From: Bradyrhizobium sp. CCBAU 53338
GTDB lineage: Bacteria; Pseudomonadota; Alphaproteobacteria; Rhizobiales; Xanthobacteraceae
Direction of reading: 5' to 3'
Assembly (NCBI RefSeq): GCF_015291665.1
Contig: NZ_CP030048.1
Coordinates: 1,178,001 to 1,242,000, forward strand
Length of the DNA stretch: 64,000 bases
Part shown: piece after piece, positions 8,931 through 19,196 of the stretch
How the letters are laid out: the number at the start of each line of letters is the position of its first letter
How positions within the stretch are numbered: position 1 is the stretch's first letter
The notes under the pieces: generated by a model
The model's input: only the letters and a program-made list of their open reading frames with translations
What the model was told of the DNA's origin: nothing
Databases searched by the model: none
Translations under genes and position numbers: made by a program

Positions 8931-10295
8931 ATGATTGACGTTCGTTCGATGAACCGCCGCCGCTTCATGACCCTGACAGGGTCGACGCTTGCATTGCTTG
9001 GGGGCGGGCAGGCGTTAGCGCAGGACCGAAAGCGGATCGTCGTCCAATCCGACGAGTTTCGTCCGATCCCGATCGCGATCAGCAATTTCGTGCCAGGCTC
9101 GCCCGCCGACGGCGATGTCAGCAACGGCGTCACGCAGGTCATCACCAACAATCTGAGCCGCTCGGGCCTGTTTGCGCCGATCGACCAGGCTGCCTTCATC
9201 GAGCGCATCAGCAACATCGACGTCGCGCCCAATTTCCAGAACTGGAAGACCCTGAACGCGCAGGCCCTCGTCACCGGCCGCATGACGCGGCAGCAGGACG
9301 GCCGGCTCAAGGCCGAATTCCGCCTGTGGGACGTGGTCACCGGCCAGCAGCTCGCCGGCCAGCAATATTTCACCTCGCCGGAATATTGGCGCCGGATCGC
9401 CCACATCATCTCCGACCAGATCTACACCCAGATGACCGGCGAAAAAGGCTATTTCGACAGCCGCGTCGTGTTCGTCGACGAGTCCGGGCCGAAGGAGCGC
9501 CGCGTCAAGCGGCTCGCCATGATGGACCAGGACGGCGCCAATGTGCGCTATTTGACCCGCGGCTCTGACCTCGTGCTGACGCCGCGCTTCTCGCCGAACT
9601 CGCAAGAGATCACCTATATGGAGTTCGGCCAGGGCGACCCGAAGGTCTACCTCTTCAACATCGAGACCGGACAGCGCGAGATCGTCGGCAACTTCCCCGG
9701 CATGACCTTCGCGCCGCGCTTCTCGCCGGATGGCCAGCGCGTCATCATGAGCCTGCAGCAGGGCGGAAATTCCAACCTGTTCGTGATGGATCTGCGCTCG
9801 CGCTCGACGACGCGCCTCACCGACACGCCGGCAATCGACACGTCGCCGTCCTATTCGCCTGATGGCACCCGCATCTGCTTCGAGTCCGATCGCGGCGGCA
9901 GGTCGCAGATCTATGTGATGGCAGCGGGCGGCGGACAGGCGCAGCGCATCTCCTTTTCCAAGGACGACAACAACGCCACCTATTCGACGCCGGTGTGGTC
10001 GCCCCGCGGCGACTACATCGCCTTCACCCGGCAGGGCGGCGGCCAGTTCTCGATCGGCGTCATGAAGCCCGATGGCTCCGGCGAGCGCCTGCTCACGTCC
10101 GGCTTCCACAACGAAGGCCCGACCTTCTCGCCGAACGGTCGTGTGTTGATGTTTTTCCGCGATCCCGGCGGCAACTCCGGACCGTCGCTGTTCTCGGTCG
10201 ACATTTCCGGCCGCAACGAGCTGAAAGTGCCGACGCCGGGCTTTGCCTCGGATCCGGCCTGGTCGCCGCTGCTCTCCGCGACCGCGGGCCAATGA
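8931..10295 (+). CDS. tolB: Tol-Pal system beta-propeller protein TolB
   Basis: A 454-residue periplasmic protein. After the signal, residues about 25-150 form the TolB N-terminal domain, and WD40-like PD40 repeats follow ([69 protein letters not shown]), giving a six-bladed propeller that binds Pal. The signal contains NRRRFM followed by a weakly hydrophobic stretch ending ALA, so it looks twin-arginine-type rather than Sec-type. Possible starts are GTG 8904, ATG 8931 and ATG 8949; none has a strong ribosome-binding site, and 8931 is a compromise. Confidence 0.92.
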   Translation: MIDVRSMNRRRFMTLTGSTLALLGGGQALAQDRKRIVVQSDEFRPIPIAISNFVPGSPADGDVSNGVTQVITNNLSRSGLFAPIDQAAFIERISNIDVAPNFQNWKTLNAQALVTGRMTRQQDGRLKAEFRLWDVVTGQQLAGQQYFTSPEYWRRIAHIISDQIYTQMTGEKGYFDSRVVFVDESGPKERRVKRLAMMDQDGANVRYLTRGSDLVLTPRFSPNSQEITYMEFGQGDPKVYLFNIETGQREIVGNFPGMTFAPRFSPDGQRVIMSLQQGGNSNLFVMDLRSRSTTRLTDTPAIDTSPSYSPDGTRICFESDRGGRSQIYVMAAGGGQAQRISFSKDDNNATYSTPVWSPRGDYIAFTRQGGGQFSIGVMKPDGSGERLLTSGFHNEGPTFSPNGRVLMFFRDPGGNSGPSLFSVDISGRNELKVPTPGFASDPAWSPLLSATAGQ

Positions 10296-10304
10296 CCGAT
10301 GAAG

Positions 10305-10330
10305 AGATCGCGCGTTGCAACGCGCGATCT
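10305..10330. terminator. Hairpin after tolB
   Basis: A perfect 26-base palindrome (12-bp arms, GC at the centre) starts 10 bases after the tolB stop. No T-tract follows on the plus strand (A-run instead), so it may act as an mRNA 3' stabiliser or a weak terminator. Confidence 0.5.
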
Positions 10331-10546
10331 TGTCGAAAAAAAGCGCCGATTTTTCGCGGTTCCGTGCGCACGGCAAGCTTTCCTTCACCTTGCGCTCGGC
10401 AACGCTTGCCTACCTGCATGATATTTCAACAGAATCAGCTTCGTCATTGCCGAAAAACAACTCGACTTTAACGATGTTCCCTCAGAAAGGCTTCATCTGG
10501 TCTGGGTAAAAGTACGCGCTGGAACAGGACGCGCATACAGAAACAG

Positions 10547-12883
10547 ATGCAGTTTGCAACCCACAGCGGAGAGCCGACCCAACGGCAGGCCTCGCCGACG
10601 ATTTCGGCGGCGCTGATCGATTCGCTGTTTGAAACTCCCGCTCCGTTGCTGACAGGTCTTGTCTTCGGCGCCATCGCGGCAGCCGCGACTGCGTTCAAGA
10701 CGGGAGAGCCGGCGATCTGGGCGTGTGTTGCGCTTCTCATTGTCGCCGGCGCCATTCGGGCGTTCGACTTGCGGCGCTACCAGATGCGCAAATCGACGCT
10801 GACCGCCGATGAAGCTGCGCGGTGGAAGAACCGGCATCAGATCGGAGCGATGATCCAGGCCGCTGCGGTCGGCATCTGGTGCACCACCACGTTGTTGGTC
10901 AGTGACGACGCCGTGGCCCATATGATTTCTCTCTCCACTACCACCGGGTTCGTGGCGGGAGGCGCGGGCAGGGCCTATGGACGGCAGTGGATATACAAGC
11001 TGCAGGCTTCGCTTTGCTTCGGTTCGACAGTGATCGCGCTGGCGTTGCGCGGCACGACCTATTACGTCGTGATGTCCGTCCTGTGCGCCGCCTTTCTGGT
11101 GGCCGTCATACAGATTTCGGCCAATTTGCACCGGATATTCATGCGGGCGCTTGTCGCGCGCGAGCGCGAAGCGGCGCTCGCGGGCCAGTTCGACACCGCC
11201 TTGAACAATATGCCGCACGGCCTGTGCATGTTCGGCGTCGACGGACAGCTTGCGGTCATGAATCACCGCTTCAGCGAGATGATGAATCTGCCCGACGATC
11301 TCGTGGAGGGCCGTCCCAACGCGTCCGAAATCATCGCGGCGTGCGTCAATGGCGGTTCGATCTCGACGGAGAGCGGCAACCTGATCCTCTGTGAGATCGA
11401 GGAGGGACGGGTCCGCGAACTCCTGACCAACGATCCGGATTACACGCGTGGGCGCACGCTGTCCTGGACGTTCCAGCCGATGGTGGGCGGCGGCACGGTC
11501 GTGCTGCTGGAGGACATCACCGAGCGCACCAATGCGGAAGCCCGCATCAGCCATCTCGCCCGCTATGACGAGCTGACGGCGCTGCCGAACCGCGTCTCCT
11601 TCCGCGACGAGATCGGACGGCTGCTCGCCCATCCGCACCAGTCCGAACGCCTCTCCGCGCTGCTGTTCGTCGACCTCGACCAGTTCAAGCAGGTCAACGA
11701 CACGCTTGGTCATCCCTGCGGCGACCAGCTCCTCTGCGCGGTCGCCAATCGCCTGCGCGAGATGCTGCGGCCGGAGGATTTCGTCGCCCGCTTCGGCGGC
11801 GACGAGTTCGTCGTGTTCCAGCAGAACATCAATTCGGCCGAGGACGCCGCGAGCCTCGCACGCCGCATCGTCGAGCGCCTGAGCGAGCGCTATCGCATCG
11901 ACAATCACCTGGTCGAGATCGGCGCCAGCGTCGGCATCGCGCTGACCTCGCCCGACGGCGCCAGCGCCGACACGCTGCTCAAGAACGCCGACATGGCGCT
12001 CTACCGCGCCAAGGCCGACGGCCGCGGCACCTTCTGCTTCTTCCGCGACGAGATGGCGGCGACCGTCGAGGCCCGCCGCATCCTCGAGCTCGACCTGCGC
12101 AAGGCGCTGGCGAACGAGGAGTTCGAGCTGTTCTATCAGCCGCTGGTCAACCTGAAGTCCGGCAAGATCACCACCTGCGAAGCGCTGCTGCGCTGGAATC
12201 ATCCGGTGCGCGGCACGGTCTCGCCGATCGACATCATCCCGGTCGCCGAGGACATGGGCCTGATCGTCGATCTCGGCCGCTGGATCCTGCGTCGCGCCTG
12301 CATGGAATGCATGAAGTGGCCGGAGGGCGTCAGCGTCGCCGTCAATTTCTCGCCGCAGCAATTCCACCAGCGCGACGTGCTGAGCGAGATTCGGTACGCG
12401 CTCGAAGTGTCGGGCCTGCCGGCACATCGCCTGGAGATCGAGATCACCGAATCCTCGCTGCTGCGTAACACCCAGCTCACCCACGACGTCCTGTCGCAGC
12501 TGCACGCGCTCGGCGTGCGCATCTCGCTGGACGATTTCGGCACCGGCTATTCGAGCCTCAGCTACCTGCACAATTTCCCGATGCAGAAGGTCAAGATCGA
12601 CCGCTCCTTCCTCGAGGGCATCGATACCGATCGGCCGCTCACGCTGCTGCGCGGCGTGGCGCGGCTGGCCGCCGATCTCGGCATGTCGGTCGTGGTCGAG
12701 GGCATCGAGACCAACGAGCAGCTTGAACTGATCAGCGCCGACGGTACGATCACCGAGGGACAGGGCTATCTCTTCAGCCGGCCGGTCCCTGCGGTTCGGG
12801 TTCGGCAATTGCTGAATGCCTCGCACGGCCGCCGCCCGCCGGACGAGCAGCTGCTGACCATCGCCTCACGATCGATCGCGTAA
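10547..12883 (+). CDS. Membrane-bound diguanylate cyclase/phosphodiesterase (PAS-GGDEF-EAL)
   Basis: A 778-residue c-di-GMP enzyme. Order: N-terminal membrane module (residues about 30-195, roughly five to six hydrophobic segments), a short coil, a PAS-like domain (ALNNMPHGLCMFGVDGQLAV), then GGDEF and EAL domains. GGDEF is intact at residues 417-421 and is preceded by RPED, a proper RxxD inhibitory site. The EAL domain has EALLRW (545 onwards), NFSPQQF and DDFGTGYSSLSYL, so it is probably active. It lies between tolB and the FeeM-like gene inside the tol-pal cluster, separated from tolB by 251 bases, so it probably has its own promoter. Confidence 0.92.
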   Translation: MQFATHSGEPTQRQASPTISAALIDSLFETPAPLLTGLVFGAIAAAATAFKTGEPAIWACVALLIVAGAIRAFDLRRYQMRKSTLTADEAARWKNRHQIGAMIQAAAVGIWCTTTLLVSDDAVAHMISLSTTTGFVAGGAGRAYGRQWIYKLQASLCFGSTVIALALRGTTYYVVMSVLCAAFLVAVIQISANLHRIFMRALVAREREAALAGQFDTALNNMPHGLCMFGVDGQLAVMNHRFSEMMNLPDDLVEGRPNASEIIAACVNGGSISTESGNLILCEIEEGRVRELLTNDPDYTRGRTLSWTFQPMVGGGTVVLLEDITERTNAEARISHLARYDELTALPNRVSFRDEIGRLLAHPHQSERLSALLFVDLDQFKQVNDTLGHPCGDQLLCAVANRLREMLRPEDFVARFGGDEFVVFQQNINSAEDAASLARRIVERLSERYRIDNHLVEIGASVGIALTSPDGASADTLLKNADMALYRAKADGRGTFCFFRDEMAATVEARRILELDLRKALANEEFELFYQPLVNLKSGKITTCEALLRWNHPVRGTVSPIDIIPVAEDMGLIVDLGRWILRRACMECMKWPEGVSVAVNFSPQQFHQRDVLSEIRYALEVSGLPAHRLEIEITESSLLRNTQLTHDVLSQLHALGVRISLDDFGTGYSSLSYLHNFPMQKVKIDRSFLEGIDTDRPLTLLRGVARLAADLGMSVVVEGIETNEQLELISADGTITEGQGYLFSRPVPAVRVRQLLNASHGRRPPDEQLLTIASRSIA

Positions 12884-12966
12884 AATCCCGTAAATTTGCG
12901 GGCCAATCGCTGACATTGCACGACCGGCAGGGTTAACCCTAACAGGGTGATTACGTTGCATGCTTG

Positions 12967-12981
12967 TTAAGAAGCTGTTAA
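12967..12981. promoter_or_regulatory. Candidate full CtrA box upstream of FeeM-like gene
   Basis: TTAA-GAAGCTG-TTAA is an exact match to the CtrA consensus TTAA-N7-TTAA. It lies 46 bases before the ATG of the N-acyltransferase gene, in an unusually AT-rich stretch, a position suited to promoter control. Confidence 0.55.
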
Positions 12982-13027
12982 TCTTTTTGTCACTCGCAAA
13001 AGTTGTTCGTTAGTTGAGGAATGTTGG

Positions 13028-13768
13028 ATGAAGTTTGAAGCCGAACCGCGCGCTTCGCTCTCTGTGCGGGGGGGAGCGCTGTTCGATCGCATCGACTACC
13101 GATCCATCGAGACTCCCGAGGAGAAAGATCAGCTCTATCAGATGCGCTACAGGGCCTATACGCGCGGCGGACTCATTCCGCAGTCGGAGTCCCAGCGCTA
13201 CAGCGACGGTTACGACGATGCGCCCAATGCGAAGACGTTCGGCGTCTACGTCGATGGCGAACTCTGCAGCTCCATTCGTCTCCACCTGCTGACCTCAGAA
13301 CAGCGGATGTCCTGCACGACCGATCTGTTCGGCGACGTGCTGCATCCTCGCCTCGATCGGGGCGAGGTTTTCATCGATCCGGCCCGCTTCGTTGCGAGCC
13401 CGGAAAAGGCCAAATGCTTTCCTGAGCTTCCCTATCTGACGGTGCGGCTGGTGTTTCTGGCCTGCGAATATTTCAATGCCGATACCGGCCTCGCGCTCGT
13501 GCGTCCTGCGCATGAGCCGTTCTATCGCCGGGTCTTCCTGAACGAAACCATCGCCGAGCCGCGCCTGTTTCCGAATGCCCTGGCAAAGGTGGCTCTGATG
13601 GCGTCCGATTTCCGTGCCGTGCGGGAAAGGGTCTTGACCCGTTTTCCGATCATGCGCTCGAGCGCATTCGAGCGTCGGATGCTGTTCGAGCACAGCATGA
13701 AGCAATCGGCGGGCGTCGAATTGCCGAAAGTCGCCTCCGAGCGTCCAAAGCTGGTTGCCTCCTCCTGA
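13028..13768 (+). CDS. FeeM-like N-acyl amino acid synthase (GNAT/autoinducer-synthase fold)
   Basis: A 246-residue cytoplasmic protein resembling the FeeM/N-acyl amino acid synthase group, distantly related to acyl-homoserine lactone synthases. Visible features are YRAYTRGGLIPQSESQRYSD near residue 50, the GVYVDGELCSSIRLHLL strand pair of a GNAT fold, GEVFIDPARFVA, and LPYLTVRLVFLACEYF. Family members join an acyl chain from acyl-ACP to an amino acid, giving lipids or signals. The acyl donor and amino acid are not predictable here. An exact CtrA-type box lies 46 bases upstream; pal follows. Confidence 0.75.
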   Translation: MKFEAEPRASLSVRGGALFDRIDYRSIETPEEKDQLYQMRYRAYTRGGLIPQSESQRYSDGYDDAPNAKTFGVYVDGELCSSIRLHLLTSEQRMSCTTDLFGDVLHPRLDRGEVFIDPARFVASPEKAKCFPELPYLTVRLVFLACEYFNADTGLALVRPAHEPFYRRVFLNETIAEPRLFPNALAKVALMASDFRAVRERVLTRFPIMRSSAFERRMLFEHSMKQSAGVELPKVASERPKLVASS

Positions 13769-13899
13769 AGACCCCCAAGACGGCCGCGCCCGACCGCAAG
13801 CTGTGGTCAAGCACCCGGAAGGTCCGGACCGGGCTTAAAAATACCCGGTTCCGTGCGCGCCACGGCTTGCCTTCACCCTCGCGCCACATTTACAACCCA

Positions 13900-13907
13900 T
13901 TAACCAT
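13900..13907 (+). promoter_or_regulatory. Candidate CtrA half-site upstream of pal
   Basis: TTAACCAT lies 134 bases before the pal ATG. A second near-match, TTAACCAA (13983-13990), lies 51 bases before it. Together with the sites before tolQ and the FeeM-like gene they form a recurring set. Confidence 0.4.
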
Positions 13908-14041
13908 GATGGGTGCTTTTCGCTGGTTGGGGGCATTTGACCGGCTGAGGCAAGGTTCCGTCAAGGTTGACGGAACGTTCGCTTAACCAACCCCCTGTAG
14001 ACCGGACAGCAGTGGACGAACGTGAGCGTGGAGGCTCCGGA

Positions 14042-14530
14042 ATGAAATATCCTATGCGTATCCTCCAGGGATGGAAGCTGGCTGCAGTGGTCGCAATCGC
14101 GCTGTCGATGGGCGCCTGCGCCAAGCAGAATGCGGGCCTGGACGCCAATGCGAGCGCGGCGACGCCCGGCAGCCAGCAGGATTTCGTGGTGAACGTGGGC
14201 GACCGCGTGTTCTTCGAGAGCGACCAGACCGATCTGACCCCGCAGGCGATCGTGACCCTGGAGAAGCAGGCGCAGTGGCTCCAGACCTATCCGCGCTACT
14301 CCTTCACCATCGAAGGTCACGCCGACGAGCGCGGCACCCGCGAATACAACATCGCCCTCGGCGCCCGCCGTGCCCAGTCGGTGCGCGCGTTCCTCGCCTC
14401 GCGCGGCATCGATCCGAACCGGATGCGCACGATCTCCTACGGCAAGGAGCGGCCCGTCGCCGTCTGTAACGATATCTCCTGCTGGTCGCAGAACCGTCGC
14501 GCCGTGACCGTGCTGAACGCGAGCTCCTGA
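14042..14530 (+). CDS. pal: Peptidoglycan-associated lipoprotein Pal
   Basis: A 162-residue outer-membrane lipoprotein. The signal peptide ends in the lipobox LSMGAC with Cys26 as the lipidated residue. The OmpA-like C-terminal domain has FTIEGHADERGTREYNIALG and RRAQSVRAFL, including the Asp and Arg residues that bind diaminopimelate in peptidoglycan. The ATG at 14042 follows GGAGG at suitable distance. TolB, encoded upstream, binds Pal when the Tol motor is active. It is separated from tolB by two unrelated genes. Confidence 0.95.
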   Translation: MKYPMRILQGWKLAAVVAIALSMGACAKQNAGLDANASAATPGSQQDFVVNVGDRVFFESDQTDLTPQAIVTLEKQAQWLQTYPRYSFTIEGHADERGTREYNIALGARRAQSVRAFLASRGIDPNRMRTISYGKERPVAVCNDISCWSQNRRAVTVLNASS

Positions 14531-14571
14531 CGCTTCGGTCAGGCGGCGTTCATCTTTGGAAACCGAATATG

Positions 14572-14600
14572 CCGGCGCCCTCACGGGCGCCGGTTTCGTT
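14572..14600 (+). terminator. Rho-independent terminator after pal
   Basis: A 9-bp perfect stem, CCGGCGCCC with GGGCGCCGG, and a TCAC loop are followed by TTTCGTTT. Confidence 0.85.
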
Positions 14601-14718
14601 TCAGCATTCTGTGACAGAATCCCGGTGGTGCCAGTCACATTTTTGGCGTACTCCGCTTCGATGTGTGGCGCGTCGCAGGTTCCGTCGCAGGCCATTTCGC
14701 TTTCGTCGTCAGGGCAAG

Positions 14719-15783
14719 ATGTCATCCAGATTTAAGGTCCTTACCGGCACCGTGGCCATCGCCGCGCTGCTCTCCTTGTGCACGCCCGTCTTCGCCCAGT
14801 CGGACGGCGAGGACCCCGAGATGCGGATCGAGCGGCTGGAGAACCAGCTGCGCCAGCTCACCGGCCAGAACGAGGAGCTGCAATACCGCAACCGGCAGCT
14901 CGAGGATCGCATCCGCCAGCTCGAGGGCGGCGCGCAAGGCGCGACGCCCGGCCAGTCGCCGGCCCAGCCCAATGTCGCGGCGGTGCCGCCCGCGCAGGTC
15001 GCGCCCGCCTATCGCCAGCAGCCGCCGCAGCAACAGGCCATGCAGCCGAATTACGAGCAGCCGCAGATCGCCTCTCCCGCGCCGATCGTTCAGGAACAGC
15101 CCGGCCCCGGCGCGCCCGGTACGCGCCGGCGAGGCGATGCGTTCGACCCGAACCAGAATCCGAATGCGCCGGGCGCACCGCGCGCGCTCGGCGGCGGCCA
15201 GCAGCCGATGTCGGCCGGTGGTGGTCAGGTTGGCGGCGCGCCCGGTGGCCGCGGCGTCGGCGAGCCGCTCGACATCAACAATGCTCCAGGCCGCTACCCG
15301 CAGGCGGCCGCGCCGGCGCAGCCGGGCTATCCGCCCGCCCAGCAGGGCTATCCCGCGCAGGCCGGAGGTGCTCCGGCTCTTGCGACCCTGCCGCCCTCGG
15401 CGACGCCGCGCGACGAGTTCGACCTCGGCATCGGCTACATGCAGCGCAAGGATTACGCTCTGGCCGAGCAGACCATGAAGAATTTCGCGGCGAAATATCC
15501 TGCAGATCCGCTGCTCGGCGATGCGCAATACTGGCTCGGCGAAAGCTATTTCCAGCGCCAGCAATATCGCGATTCCGCCGAAGCCTTCCTCGCCGTCACC
15601 ACGAAATACGACAAATCGGCCAAGGCGCCGGATGCGCTGCTGCGGCTCGGCCAGTCGCTCGCCGCGCTGAAGGAGAAGGAAGCCGCCTGCGCCGCCTTCG
15701 GCGAGGTCGGCCGCAAATATCCGCGCGCCTCGGCCGGCGTGAAGGCCGCCGTCGACCGCGAGCAGAAGCGGGTGAAGTGCTGA
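14719..15783 (+). CDS. cpoB: Cell division coordinator CpoB (YbgF)
   Basis: A 354-residue periplasmic protein. A signal peptide ends at VFA (about residue 26). Residues about 33-75 are a coiled coil (RIERLENQLRQLTGQNEELQ) matching the YbgF trimerisation domain. A long Pro/Gln/Gly/Ala-rich linker (about 75-225) follows, then three TPR-like units (DEFDLGIGYMQRKDYALAEQ, PLLGDAQYWLGESYFQRQQY, DALLRLGQSLAALKEKEAAC). CpoB couples peptidoglycan synthesis with outer-membrane constriction through TolA. AGGG precedes the ATG at 14719. It closes the tol-pal cluster. Confidence 0.93.
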   Translation: MSSRFKVLTGTVAIAALLSLCTPVFAQSDGEDPEMRIERLENQLRQLTGQNEELQYRNRQLEDRIRQLEGGAQGATPGQSPAQPNVAAVPPAQVAPAYRQQPPQQQAMQPNYEQPQIASPAPIVQEQPGPGAPGTRRRGDAFDPNQNPNAPGAPRALGGGQQPMSAGGGQVGGAPGGRGVGEPLDINNAPGRYPQAAAPAQPGYPPAQQGYPAQAGGAPALATLPPSATPRDEFDLGIGYMQRKDYALAEQTMKNFAAKYPADPLLGDAQYWLGESYFQRQQYRDSAEAFLAVTTKYDKSAKAPDALLRLGQSLAALKEKEAACAAFGEVGRKYPRASAGVKAAVDREQKRVKC

Positions 15784-15844
15784 CGCCTCGCTGACAACGC
15801 GGACGGGATTGCGCTAGATAGTCTGGCGATTGCTGGGCCGCGTC

Positions 15845-16996
15845 ATGTCAGACGACGACAATTCACCGATCTCCGCGCGCGCGGCGAAGCAGCTCTTCGC
15901 CGAGCTCAGAAGCGCGCCGGCCTTGGTGCTCGCCGTCTCCGGCGGGCCCGACTCGGTCGCGCTGATGTGGCTCGCGGCGCGCTGGCGGCGCAGCCTTGCG
16001 CGCGGCCCCGAGCTCACCGTCGTCACCGTCGATCATGGCCTGCGGAGCGAGGCGGCGCGCGAGGCGCGCGAGGTCAAGCGGCTTGCCACTGAACTTGGCC
16101 TTGCGCACCGGACCCTGCGCTGGCGCGGCGCAAAGCCGGCGACGGGATTGCCCGCCGCCGCGCGCGAAGCCCGTTACCGCCTGCTGGCGCAAGCCGCCCG
16201 CTCGGCCGGCGCAAGCCACGTGCTCACCGCCCACACCCGCGACGACCAGGCCGAGACGCTGCTGATGCGGCTGCTCCGCGGCAGCGGCATCGCCGGCCTG
16301 TCGGCGATGGCGCGCTTCACGCCGCGCGACGGCCTCGTGCTGGCGCGCCCGCTGCTCGATGTTCCGAAATCGCAACTGATCGCAACGCTGAGGCGGGCCA
16401 GGATCAGCTTCACGGATGATCCCACCAACCGCGACGCTTCCTTCACGAGGCCGAGGCTTCGCGCGCTGCTGCCGCAACTCGCAGCCGAGGGCGGCGATGC
16501 CCGCACCCTGGTGCGGCTCGCAGGCCGGCTCGCCCGTGCCAACGCGGCCGTCGAGGTGCTGACCGACGGCGCCGAGCGCTTTCTCCGCTTGACGGATCGC
16601 GGCCGACGGCCGCAGCCGGGCGTTCGCAGTTCCGAGGCCCAAAGCTCCTTCGAAGCGGAAGCCTTCGCCACCCTGCCGGAAGAAGTCCGGCTACGGCTCC
16701 TGCTTCGGGCGATCGACGCGCTGGGCCACGAAGGGCCCGCGGAACTCGGCAAGGTCGAGACCCTGCTTGCCGCGCTGGATCAGGCGATGGTTGCGGGGTC
16801 TCGTGCATCCGTGAATGGCCGTTCCATCCCGAAGCAGAGCCTTCTCAAGCAAACCCTTGCGGGAGCCTTGATCAGCCTTGCCGGGGGGCGTATCCACATC
16901 GCGCCCGCGCCGGTCCGGCGGTCCAAGGGAACGTCCAAGAGAACGTCCAAGGGTGGATCCAAGGGTGGATCCAAGGGTGGATCCAAGAGCCCTTGA
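15845..16996 (+). CDS. tilS: tRNA(Ile)-lysidine synthase
   Basis: A 383-residue N-type PP-loop ATPase that converts C34 of tRNA(Ile)(CAU) to lysidine. The PP-loop SGGPDS lies at residues 32-37; VDHGLR, HTRDDQAETLLMRLLRGSG and RPLLDV follow, all characteristic. The N-terminal catalytic domain is complete. The C-terminal domain is shortened and ends in a repetitive basic tail (SKGTSKRTSKGGSKGGSKGG) encoded by a 12-bp tandem repeat. The ATG at 15845 was chosen over an upstream in-frame start at 15830. ftsH follows, an order also known in other bacteria. Confidence 0.93.
   Translation: MSDDDNSPISARAAKQLFAELRSAPALVLAVSGGPDSVALMWLAARWRRSLARGPELTVVTVDHGLRSEAAREAREVKRLATELGLAHRTLRWRGAKPATGLPAAAREARYRLLAQAARSAGASHVLTAHTRDDQAETLLMRLLRGSGIAGLSAMARFTPRDGLVLARPLLDVPKSQLIATLRRARISFTDDPTNRDASFTRPRLRALLPQLAAEGGDARTLVRLAGRLARANAAVEVLTDGAERFLRLTDRGRRPQPGVRSSEAQSSFEAEAFATLPEEVRLRLLLRAIDALGHEGPAELGKVETLLAALDQAMVAGSRASVNGRSIPKQSLLKQTLAGALISLAGGRIHIAPAPVRRSKGTSKRTSKGGSKGGSKGGSKSP
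16922..16990 (+). repeat. 12-bp tandem repeat encoding TilS tail
   Basis: Five and a half units of TCCAAGGGTGGA or close variants run to the stop codon. The last three full units are identical, a sign of recent expansion by slippage. Each unit encodes SKGG, SKGT or SKRT. Confidence 0.9.
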
Positions 16997-17142
16997 AGGT
17001 CGGATGAGTGCGGACCATGACACCGGCCGTTTCGGCGGCCCGCCGTCAGGACACCTTAACCAGGCAGGAAAAACCCCGGCCTCGATGCCATTATTTCAGC
17101 GGGAATTGCTCTAAGATGGGCTAAATAGTCCCATCTCGTTCC

Positions 17143-17171
17143 CTTGGCAGCGACCGGGCCGGCACCTAAAT
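17143..17171 (+). promoter_or_regulatory. Candidate RpoH (sigma-32) promoter of ftsH
   Basis: CTTGGC (17143-17148), a 17-base spacer and CTAAAT (17166-17171) resemble the rhizobial heat-shock promoter pattern CTTGAC-N16/17-CNTATNT. It lies 91 bases before the ftsH ATG. FtsH is heat-shock controlled in several bacteria, which agrees, but the -10 match is imperfect. Confidence 0.4.
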
Positions 17172-17261
17172 TGTATGCGTCTAACGATGAGGATTCCTTG
17201 GGGATTTCCTCGTGAAGCCCAAGGATGAGGCCGCGATCCGCGCGACCACGAAGGAAGATCG

Positions 17262-19184
<1,923 letters not shown>

Positions 19185-19196
19185 CGCTCGCCTGCC

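Noticed and set aside
10493..12826. A 777-codon open frame antisense to the GGDEF-EAL gene
   Set aside because: The plus-strand frame has complete, ordered domains; the antisense product has biased composition and no motifs. The same holds for the long antisense frames at 39290-41233 and 51225-53498.
16922..16990. Possible CRISPR-like short repeats
   Set aside because: Units of 12 bp without spacers, in frame inside tilS; a coding tandem repeat.
17057..17064. TTAACCAG before ftsH as another CtrA site
   Set aside because: One mismatch to the 8-mer and no second half-site; ftsH is better explained by the RpoH-like promoter.
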